This document shows, one piece after another, positions 1-6,348 of a stretch of DNA of 10,969 bases; position 1 is the stretch's first letter; every line of letters begins with the position of its first letter. Under the pieces are notes generated by a model that saw nothing but the letters and a program-made list of their open reading frames with translations, was not told the DNA's origin and did not search any database. The stretch spans positions 1-10,969 of the forward strand of contig JAISYD010000223.1 in assembly GCA_031270145.1 (NCBI GenBank), written 5' to 3'. Position numbers and translations under genes: made by a program. The DNA comes from Planctomycetota bacterium (GTDB lineage Bacteria > Planctomycetota > SZUA-567).

Positions 1-1
1 G

Positions 2-1966
2 TTGAGCGTCTCCAATGGCCTGGTGAGCCTGAAAGATCCCCTCACCGCGCCGGCCCTGATTGCCGCCGGCTGCATTCCCCTGATCGAGGAGGTGAAGACC
101 ATCAACGGCGGCAATGTGCAGACCTCGGCCGCCTACGGCATCAAGACGCCAAGCACCATATCCGGCGTCATTCCGGTCAGCTACCTCGGCGATGACGGCG
201 TAACTTACACGGTGAACAATAAATACACCTTCCCCCAATGGTTCTACGAATCCACCGGCGGCAATTTCGCCCTGGCGGCCAGCTATGCCGACAGCGACTA
301 TGAGGGGGTGCCTCCCTCAAGCCTGACCACCGACGCCGTCCTGCGCTCCATCTGGCCGAACGGCTTCAACAATTCCTGGGAAAAATGGAATTCCACCTCC
401 GGCAGCATCACCTCGCTTAATTCCTTCCTGCCCCACAAGGACGAGATTTTCCCGGCTTCGCTCGCCACCCCGCTTGGGCGCCTGCAATACTACAAGGGCA
501 ACACCTGGGTCCAGCCCTTCGGCAACATCAAGAACGGCGACACCATATCCCTGTCCTTCAAGAAGGGAGAGAGCCAAATCACCGCCGACTTCACCTACAA
601 CCGCCCCGTCGGCCCCGATCCCTTCAACGGCCAGCAGTCGCTGGACCGCGAGAAATCCTTTACCCTGGAGCACCTCCTGAAGTTCATGGCCGGCGACGTG
701 GACGAGCCCACCATCGCCTGCCAGCAGATCACCCCCGCCATGTTCGGGGCGCCGGTGGACGCCGACTATCCCCAGGGCAACTATGTGGCGGCGGGCTGGA
801 ACCGGAGCAGCTACGAGGCGGCCCTGGCCAATGTCCGGCTGGCCGAGAGCGACGCCAACCAGGATCAGGTCGGCGGCGCCATGGGGCTTTTGTCCCTGCC
901 GCCCCGCATCAGCGACATGAACTACGGCTCCGCCAATTACGACGCCCCGGCCGAGTCGGCCGGCGCCTACAGCCGCACCGGGGTGCAGACGGATGTGTAC
1001 TACACCCGCTACAATCCGGTCACCGGGCAGAACGACATAATCGAGCGGGGCGACAGCTTCAACGTCTCCATCGTCTCCAACCTGGGGTCCCAGAACGCCG
1101 TCACCGACATCCGCATCACCTACAACAACGTCCCCCACGAGTCGATGTTCACGGCCGAGACCGAGTACCAGGCGGCCCAGGGCGGCTCGGCCATGGTCAG
1201 CGTCAGCTTCTACGATTCCCTCGGCAATCCCAAGGAAGCCCTGGTTCGCCTGTCCCTGGTGGAGCAGGACACCGATTTCACCACCTGGCGCTGGTACGCC
1301 GACTGCGTCGACGACACCGACTTCCCCTGGCAGGCCGATCCCAACACCGGCGAGTTGATCTCCAACCTGAACATCGGCACCGGCCTCATCCGCTTCGACA
1401 AGGACGGCAACTTCATCTCCGGCGCCGAGTATTCGGAGACCGGCGGCATAACCATCAACCAGATCTACCAGGGGGTGAACGATCCCGTCGTCATCAACAT
1501 CCTGAACGGCCTGGCCTCCAGCGACAAGCAGAACCTCGACATGAGCGAACTGACCTGCACCGCGATTTCGAACAGCCTCCGGCTGGAATCCCAGAACGGC
1601 TACCCGCCCGGGACCCTGGACGACTTCACCGTCAGCCTGGACGGGGTGATCCAGGGCGTCTATTCGAACGGCAACGTCCTCCCCATCGCCCGCATCGGGT
1701 TGGCCCTCATCCCCAACATGAACGGCCTGATCGCCGCCGGCAACAACCTGTTCTACGCCGGCCCGGCCTCGGGCGACCCGCTGTACGCCCATGCCGCCCT
1801 GGGCGGCAACGGGACCATCCGCCACCAGCAATTGGAATCGTCGAACGTGGACCTGTCGGAGGAGTTCACCAAGCTGATTTCCACCGAGCGCGGTTTCCAG
1901 GCCAATTCCCGCACCATCACCACGGCGGACGAGATGATCACCGAGCTCTTGAACCTCAAGCGCTAG
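2..1966 (+). CDS. flgE: Flagellar hook protein FlgE, 5'-truncated by the window edge
   Basis: The frame is open from the first bases and runs 654 codons to a TAG stop. The C-terminus is the classic hook signature: residues about 622-654 contain EFTKLISTERGFQANSRTIT followed by a heptad-like helix ending LLNLKR, which forms the D0 helix of the hook subunit. A FlgE D2-type segment is visible near residues 398-420 (VSVSFYDSLGNPKEAL), and residues about 180-240 resemble the region that precedes the central domains. The usual N-terminal helix, with its NNIANVNTTG-type motif, is absent. The gene therefore almost certainly begins upstream of the window, and the TTG at base 2 is only the first possible start in view. 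Even this fragment is much longer than the roughly 400-residue enterobacterial FlgE, because of large variable central domains. The product is exported by the flagellar type III apparatus and polymerises into the hook joining basal body and filament. It converges on the diguanylate cyclase gene with a 42-base gap. Confidence 0.9.
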   Translation: MSVSNGLVSLKDPLTAPALIAAGCIPLIEEVKTINGGNVQTSAAYGIKTPSTISGVIPVSYLGDDGVTYTVNNKYTFPQWFYESTGGNFALAASYADSDYEGVPPSSLTTDAVLRSIWPNGFNNSWEKWNSTSGSITSLNSFLPHKDEIFPASLATPLGRLQYYKGNTWVQPFGNIKNGDTISLSFKKGESQITADFTYNRPVGPDPFNGQQSLDREKSFTLEHLLKFMAGDVDEPTIACQQITPAMFGAPVDADYPQGNYVAAGWNRSSYEAALANVRLAESDANQDQVGGAMGLLSLPPRISDMNYGSANYDAPAESAGAYSRTGVQTDVYYTRYNPVTGQNDIIERGDSFNVSIVSNLGSQNAVTDIRITYNNVPHESMFTAETEYQAAQGGSAMVSVSFYDSLGNPKEALVRLSLVEQDTDFTTWRWYADCVDDTDFPWQADPNTGELISNLNIGTGLIRFDKDGNFISGAEYSETGGITINQIYQGVNDPVVINILNGLASSDKQNLDMSELTCTAISNSLRLESQNGYPPGTLDDFTVSLDGVIQGVYSNGNVLPIARIGLALIPNMNGLIAAGNNLFYAGPASGDPLYAHAALGGNGTIRHQQLESSNVDLSEEFTKLISTERGFQANSRTITTADEMITELLNLKR

Positions 1967-2008
1967 CTAGCCGCTTCCGTCGGCATTGCTTCGCGGCCGC
2001 CCCGGCGC

Positions 2009-2929
2009 CTACATGACGCGCACCTTGTTTTTGCCGGCCTTTTTCGCGGCGTAGAGCCCGGCGTCCGACCGCGCTATGAACTCCTCGGGCGGCTCGTCCG
2101 GGATGTAGGCGGAGCAGCCGATGCTGACCGTGATGCGCGGGGCGTCGGGCACGATCATGGCGGCCAGGGCGGCGCGGACTTTTTCCGCCACCCGCATCCC
2201 CTCGTCCAGCGAGGCATGGGTGATCAGCACCGCGAACTCCTCGCCGCCGTAGCGGGCGACGATGTCGTTCTGGCGCAGGGAGTTCTTCAGGACCGTCCCC
2301 ATGCCTCGCAGCACCTTGTCGCCGACCAGGTGCCCGTAGGTGTCGTTGACTTTCTTGAAGTCGTCGATGTCCAGGATCAGGAGGACGAGCGGGTATTCCA
2401 TGATCCGGCTGCGCTTCATTTCGTCGAGCAGCAGTTCCATGAAGGTGGTCCGGTTGAAGATGCTGGTCAGCCCGTCGATGCGCGACTTTTCCTTGAATAT
2501 GGAAAGGTTGGCGGCGAGCTGGCGGTTTTCCCGCAACTGCTCGCGGGCCTTGCGCATGATGCCCCGGCGCTCGGCGTATTCCTGGCGCAGCAGCTGGATG
2601 ATGACCACCCGCCACTCCCCCAGGTTGGCGGCGGTGGCCTTGAGCGCCGTGTCCGCCTGGGTCAGGCCGTCCTCCTCCCAGACGCCCGAGTGGATGCATC
2701 CGGCCTCGCCGGCCTCGAAAAAAGCCTCCGCCTCCTGGAGGAAGAAGTCAAGCATGGCGGAATTTTCCCAGGGGGCGGCGCAGGGGGCGCCGGCGACGGG
2801 CGGAAAGACGGCGTCGTAAAAGGCGGGGGCCTGGCCCCAAAAGACGTAGCGGCCGGGCGCGGCGCGCCGCAGGACGGCGAAATCAAACGCCCGCAGAAGG
2901 CCGAAGGCAAGGCGTTCGTCGTCCGTCAT
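2009..2929 (-). CDS. Diguanylate cyclase (GGDEF) with an uncharacterised N-terminal sensory domain
   Basis: This 306-residue protein makes cyclic di-GMP from two GTP. The GGDEF domain spans about residues 148-306. It has the entry motif DGLTSIFNR (152-160), the metal/substrate helix DIDDFKKVNDTYGH (187-200), an intact GGEEF active loop (228-232) and an RxxD inhibitory site (R219-D222) five residues before it. Catalysis and product inhibition are therefore both expected. Residues 1-120 have no transmembrane segment or signal peptide. They carry a pattern (FW..., SGVWEE, then KATAANLGEWRVVII and a charged helix with KAREQL) that, from memory, resembles an N-terminal domain shared by some cyanobacterial and proteobacterial signalling enzymes near small GTPases. 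A helix at about 115-148 links it to GGDEF. The ATG at 2927-2929 was chosen because it overlaps the GTPase stop as ATGA, has GGGAAAG upstream, and begins the conserved part; a longer in-frame extension to 3139 merely shadows the GTPase gene. It is last in the cassette and probably translationally coupled. Confidence 0.92.
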   Translation of the reverse strand: MTDDERLAFGLLRAFDFAVLRRAAPGRYVFWGQAPAFYDAVFPPVAGAPCAAPWENSAMLDFFLQEAEAFFEAGEAGCIHSGVWEEDGLTQADTALKATAANLGEWRVVIIQLLRQEYAERRGIMRKAREQLRENRQLAANLSIFKEKSRIDGLTSIFNRTTFMELLLDEMKRSRIMEYPLVLLILDIDDFKKVNDTYGHLVGDKVLRGMGTVLKNSLRQNDIVARYGGEEFAVLITHASLDEGMRVAEKVRAALAAMIVPDAPRITVSIGCSAYIPDEPPEEFIARSDAGLYAAKKAGKNKVRVM

Positions 2930-3429
2930 GGCGCTTTCCCCAGCATGCTCCTGGCCAGGCTGACGAACGCCTCCTCGACGCCGGCCCCGGTCTTGGCGCT
3001 GGTGGGCAGGACCTGGACGCCCCGCTCGGCGAGGGGGGCGAGCAGGGCGTCGTTGACTTCCCACCGGTCCCTCATGTCCGCCTTGTTGACGAGGAGGCGG
3101 AAGGGGATGTCGCCGGCGGTCTTGAAGGCGGCTTCGCACAGCGTCACGGCGGTTTCAAGGGTTTCCTTGCGGGTGCCGTCGGCGACCGCGAAGAACCCCA
3201 TGGCGCCGCGCAGATACGCCATGTTCACCTTGGCGTAGATGTCCTTCCCCTCCATGTCCCAAAGCACCAGGTTCACGTGGGTTTCGTCGATGGCCAGCGT
3301 CTTCTTGCTGATTTTCACCCCCATAGTGGACAGGTATTTGTCGGAAAAGAGCGAACGCACATATCGCTCGACCAGGGAGGTTTTCCCCACCGAGAAACTG
3401 CCCAGCATGCAAACCTTCTTGCTGATCAT
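2926..3429 (-). CDS. Small Ras/Rab-like GTPase
   Basis: A 167-residue single-domain P-loop GTPase of the Ras superfamily, close to the minimal G-domain length. All G motifs are visible: G1 GSFSVGKTS (10-18), a G2 threonine at T35 in STMGV, G3 WDMEGK (57-62), G4 NKAD (115-118) and G5 TSAK (143-146). The residue that matches Ras Gln61 is Lys62, so intrinsic hydrolysis may be slow or depend on a partner supplying a catalytic group. There is no C-terminal cysteine for lipidation, so any membrane recruitment would need a protein partner. The likely partner is the product of the upstream gene, a membrane protein with a large cytosolic region. The ATG at 3427-3429 has AAAGGGG upstream and lies 34 nt after the OmpA-like gene; its stop overlaps the diguanylate cyclase start. 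Ras-like proteins occur in bacteria (MglA in Myxococcus polarity is the best studied), but this one is not recognisably MglA. Confidence 0.93.
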   Translation of the reverse strand: MISKKVCMLGSFSVGKTSLVERYVRSLFSDKYLSTMGVKISKKTLAIDETHVNLVLWDMEGKDIYAKVNMAYLRGAMGFFAVADGTRKETLETAVTLCEAAFKTAGDIPFRLLVNKADMRDRWEVNDALLAPLAERGVQVLPTSAKTGAGVEEAFVSLARSMLGKAP

Positions 3430-3463
3430 CGCCTATGGCCCCTTTGTTCGCGAACCGCGCCCC

Positions 3464-5398
3464 CTATCTCCGGAACATCTCCGGCCGGGCCGACGGCGAC
3501 AAGGCGAAATTCAGGCGCAACTCGATGCGCCGGCTCGCCTGGCTGTCCCTTCCCGCCGCCTCCCGTCCACTCGGCCCGCCGCCCCGGGGATATTCCGACC
3601 CCATGCCGTATATGGCCACCGGCATGCTGGAGCCCCTGGCGTACAACATGCCCGCCACCGTTCGCGCCCGGGCCTGGCTGATCTCGTAATTGCGCCGGTC
3701 GTCGCCCTGGGCGTCGGCGTGTCCGTATATGGTTAGCGAAGCGGAGAAGCCCATCCCCCGGGTAATGTTTTCCAATTCGACCAGCGTGTCAATGGTCTTT
3801 TTCAACTTGGGTAGATCCGCGGGGCGGGGGGTGTCCCGGCCCAGGGGGAATTCGATGACGGTGCTTTCCACCTCCGCGATCATGGAGGTTATCCTCTCCA
3901 GCATGGGATCCCGCACGCCGCTCATGTCCACGCGCTCGACGCCGGGGATGGCGCGGGCGTCCTCACGGACGGCGACGATCCACGACATGGGCGCCGTGCC
4001 GGTGAAGGTCAGCAGGCCCTGCCCGTCGAAAACCATGCTCACCGTGTCGGGCGGCCGGATTGCCTCCTTGATCCGGCGCACCACGATTGAGGGATCATAG
4101 GACATGAAGGGAATGATCCGGATGGAAAAAAGCGCGGGATCGACGCCTTCCCCGCGCAAAACTTCCCCGGGCGGGCGGGCGAGGGCGTCCTTGAGCGCCA
4201 CGACTTCCCACGGGGCCTCCGCCGCCTCGACGACGCTGGCGACGATGAGGCCGGGCTCGGCGCGCAAATATCCCAGCGCCCCGCGCATCGAGGCCATGAA
4301 GGCGTCGCGCTTGGCCGCGATCCCGGCCTGCTCCGCCGCCGCCCGCTCCCTCGCCTGGTGGAGGTAGCCCAGCCCGGCGGCCAGACCCAGCGGTATCGCG
4401 GCCAGCAGGACTTTGGCCAGGAGGGAAATTTTTTTGCCGCCGTCGGCGTAATGCGACAAGAGGCAGGATTCAAGGTAGCGGACGGCGCCGGCGAAGGGCG
4501 CGGTGTCGCCCTGGAAGTTTTCCAGGGCGTCGTCGTATTCCACGTGCATGAGTTCCAGGGTCGCCCGCAACTGGGCGTGGAAATCCGGCGGCGGCGTGCC
4601 GCGCATGACGCAAGCCAGGTAGGCGCGGGCGCCGGACTCGATATGGATGGTGAATTCGCCCATATGGAGGGAATGGAGCGACTCGTCCTTCCCGGTCGCG
4701 AAGCAATCCCGCACAAAGTCCTGGATCGCCGTCAGCATGGCGGAAACCATGTCGGCGTCCTGCGATTTCACGCTTTCGTCAGCCACGTACGAGAGTACCA
4801 GCCCCGTGTCGCTGTGGATGAAAAAGAGTTGCTCCACCCGGTAGACCAGGGTGTTCAGCATGACGATTTCGCTGAAGGGCTTGCCCGAGCGCAGGGCCGC
4901 GAAGCGCCAGCGCAGCCCCTTCCAGGAAAAGGCCATTTCCATGCTTTTGCTGAAGCTCCCCATCATGGAGCGGAAACTTTCAGCGATGGATTTGCGGATG
5001 GTCGGCCCCATGAGGGGGGAAAGCGCGTTGACGAATTCGTTGCGGCGGGCGCCGAACGAGGTCTTGACGATGGCGTCCACCACCGGTTCCAGGGCCATGG
5101 AAAGATGGGGATCCTTGTTGGAGGAGCGTAGATGTATGGCTTCGGCCAGGACCTCGCTGACCTTGCGGGTGGCGACCCTGGGGTTCTCGAAAAAATCCCG
5201 CGCCTGGTCGATCTGCGCGATTTCCCGGGCGAAGATCAGTTCCCGCAGGCGGCGGAGCTCCGGATCCTCCGGCGGCGGCGGACGCTCCGGGCCTGCGGCG
5301 GCCGCAACGCGGTCGCCGCGGGACGCTTCCCCGGAAACCGGGGGCGCGGTTCCGGGATGTTCGGGAGACGCGCTGGACATGGCGTCGAGGTCGGCCAT
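3464..5398 (-). CDS. One-pass membrane protein with large cytosolic region, BON-like and OmpA-like C-terminal domains
   Basis: This 644-residue protein has no signal peptide; residues 1-48 are Ala/Pro-rich and probably disordered. Residues 49-320 are a predicted cytosolic region that is mostly helical. Within it, about 180-268 alternate hydrophobic strands and a helix (RVEQLFFIHSDTGL, DADMVSAMLTAIQDFV, then a strand pair ending VMRGTPP), which could be a longin/Roadblock-like fold. One transmembrane helix lies at about 324-346, followed by a charged helix at 348-366. Residues about 428-495 look like a BON-type domain. The OmpA_C-like domain spans about 513-630, with GHADAQG (559-565), ISQARAR (573-579) and ASRRIEL near the end; D562 and R577 match the Asp and Arg that bind diaminopimelate in OmpA domains. 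The inferred role is a peptidoglycan-anchored inner-membrane platform whose cytosolic half could bind the GTPase encoded 34 nt downstream. The ATG is 2 nt after the coiled-coil gene's stop and has no strong Shine-Dalgarno, so coupling is likely. MotB is excluded because the domain plan differs. Confidence 0.88.
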   Translation of the reverse strand: MADLDAMSSASPEHPGTAPPVSGEASRGDRVAAAAGPERPPPPEDPELRRLRELIFAREIAQIDQARDFFENPRVATRKVSEVLAEAIHLRSSNKDPHLSMALEPVVDAIVKTSFGARRNEFVNALSPLMGPTIRKSIAESFRSMMGSFSKSMEMAFSWKGLRWRFAALRSGKPFSEIVMLNTLVYRVEQLFFIHSDTGLVLSYVADESVKSQDADMVSAMLTAIQDFVRDCFATGKDESLHSLHMGEFTIHIESGARAYLACVMRGTPPPDFHAQLRATLELMHVEYDDALENFQGDTAPFAGAVRYLESCLLSHYADGGKKISLLAKVLLAAIPLGLAAGLGYLHQARERAAAEQAGIAAKRDAFMASMRGALGYLRAEPGLIVASVVEAAEAPWEVVALKDALARPPGEVLRGEGVDPALFSIRIIPFMSYDPSIVVRRIKEAIRPPDTVSMVFDGQGLLTFTGTAPMSWIVAVREDARAIPGVERVDMSGVRDPMLERITSMIAEVESTVIEFPLGRDTPRPADLPKLKKTIDTLVELENITRGMGFSASLTIYGHADAQGDDRRNYEISQARARTVAGMLYARGSSMPVAIYGMGSEYPRGGGPSGREAAGRDSQASRRIELRLNFALSPSARPEMFRR

Positions 5399-5400
5399 GC

Positions 5401-6075
5401 TTATGGTTCGGCGGTTCCGGAGCCGGTCGCGGCGCCGGGAATTTCCCCGTTTCCGGAAAGGGAAAAGTCGCCGGCCAGTTTGACGGCGAATTCCGTGAAG
5501 GTCGCCGACAGGGCGGAACGGGAAACCAGGTCGTTTTGCAGTTGCGCCGTCGTCCGGGAGAGGGCGGCAAGGGCATCCTTGTACTTTTCCTCCATGGCGG
5601 AGGACAGCCGGGAGCTTTCGGTGAGGAGCAATTGGCGCAATTCCTGCTCGGCATTGTCCAGGACGGCCGAGAAGGCGGTCAATTTGCGTTCGAAGGACTC
5701 GCCGACCTTGGCGAGTTCCTTGGTCATCCTGGCGATGGTCTCGTCATGTTCGCGCTTGTCCTGCTTGGCGGCGTCGATGCGCTCCTTGTGTTCCGCCTTG
5801 AGGGCCTCCGCGCGCTCGCGCTGCTCGTTTTTGATGGCGGCGGCGCGCTCCGCCTTTTCCTCCTGTTGCCGGTGGAGGAGGGAGGACGACTCGCTTTTCA
5901 TAAAGTTTTCCAGCGATTCCACGCGTGTTTTCAGCGAATCGCGCAAGTCGGCGATCTCGCGCATGAAGCGCTCCTCCTGCCGCAGGATGCGGTTTTCCAT
6001 GTCCTTGAATTGCGTTCCCAGGAGAAGTTCGCGGACCTGTTCCATCGAGGCGTTTTCGGAAGCGTTGTTGGGCAT
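5401..6075 (-). CDS. Coiled-coil protein of the GTPase/OmpA cassette, function unknown
   Basis: A 224-residue soluble protein, first gene of the four-gene cassette. From about residue 25 to 183 it is almost all charged and hydrophobic helix with no proline, including a stretch near 68-112 dominated by Glu, Lys, Arg and Ala, so a long coiled coil is very likely. A short conserved-looking block follows at 184-204 (VSRSALSATFTEFAVKLAGD), and the last 20 residues are Gly/Pro/Ala-rich and probably disordered. From memory, related operons encode a coiled-coil protein with a similar terminal block (S/A-L-x-x-hydrophobic-TE-hydrophobic-A), which suggests that this is the partner-binding end. There is no signal peptide or membrane segment. 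The ATG at 6073-6075 was preferred over an in-frame TTG at 6165 because GGGAGG sits five bases upstream and the extra 30 residues look non-coding. I do not recognise a named family. Confidence 0.8.
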   Translation of the reverse strand: MPNNASENASMEQVRELLLGTQFKDMENRILRQEERFMREIADLRDSLKTRVESLENFMKSESSSLLHRQQEEKAERAAAIKNEQRERAEALKAEHKERIDAAKQDKREHDETIARMTKELAKVGESFERKLTAFSAVLDNAEQELRQLLLTESSRLSSAMEEKYKDALAALSRTTAQLQNDLVSRSALSATFTEFAVKLAGDFSLSGNGEIPGAATGSGTAEP

Positions 6076-6179
6076 GGGTTCCTCCCTATCATTGCCGTGT
6101 GCCGCGAATGGACGACCGCCGCGCAGCGCTTCCTTGCGCCCGTTTAGTTGCCGGTCGAGGATCAAGGCCCCATAAAGAT

Positions 6180-6207
6180 ATTATATATAACCTATTGTCA
6201 TTGAAAA
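6180..6207 (-). promoter_or_regulatory. Possible sigma-70-type promoter for the GTPase/OmpA cassette
   Basis: On the minus strand, TATAAT occupies 6185-6180 and TTTTCA occupies 6207-6202, separated by 16 bases. The stretch 6170-6215 is the only clearly AT-rich segment in this part of the window. Transcription would begin near 6173 and give a leader of about 100 nt before the coiled-coil gene's ATG at 6075. The -10 matches consensus exactly but the -35 is poor, so this is a suggestion from composition and position. Confidence 0.45.
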
Positions 6208-6245
6208 GTCGAAACATTTCCCCCCGGGGCGGACGGCGATTTCAA

Positions 6246-6254
6246 GGGGGGGGG
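6246..6254. repeat. Nine-G homopolymer tract upstream of the GTPase cassette
   Basis: Nine consecutive G on the + strand (C on the strand of the cassette) lie 39 bases upstream of the proposed -35 element and about 23 bases past the hairpin. No other homopolymer of this length is apparent in the window. Tracts of this kind can slip during replication. The position is intergenic, so any effect would be on transcription and not on a reading frame. Confidence 0.8.
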
Positions 6255-6276
6255 AGACCGGGCGCAAGCGTCAAGT

Positions 6277-6314
6277 CGCGGGGACGCCGGGCCGGAAAGT
6301 CGGGCGTCCCCGCG
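6277..6314 (-). terminator. GC-rich hairpin downstream of the polyol operon, probable terminator
   Basis: Arms CGCGGGGACGCC (6277-6288) and its exact reverse complement (6303-6314) make a perfect 12-bp stem around a 14-base loop. It begins 34 bases past the Gfo/Idh stop codon, where a transcription end is expected. On the minus strand the stem is followed by ACTTGACG, with no U-tract. It is therefore not a textbook intrinsic terminator and may instead stabilise the transcript's 3' end. Confidence 0.5.
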
Positions 6315-6348
6315 GCTGTTTACGCCATTCCGGCGGAAACCGGCCGGG

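Noticed and set aside
317..1831. A 504-codon open frame on the minus strand opposite flgE
   Set aside because: Its product is a low-complexity Gly/Val/Ala/Asp-rich string with no recognisable motif. It is the kind of antisense frame that high third-position GC creates opposite a real gene, and flgE is convincingly coding.
1962..1971. Palindrome GCTAGCTAGC at the flgE stop codon
   Set aside because: The self-complementary stretch is too short to form a terminator stem with a loop and has no T-tract; it is probably incidental.
2930..3139. N-terminal extension of the diguanylate cyclase frame
   Set aside because: These 70 residues are Arg/Pro/Gly-rich and overlap the GTPase coding sequence in another frame. 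The ATG at 2927-2929 has a ribosome binding site and an ATGA overlap.
2216..3238. A 340-codon + strand frame across the diguanylate cyclase and GTPase genes
   Set aside because: It is antisense to two genes with complete catalytic motifs, and its translation shows biased composition with no domain.
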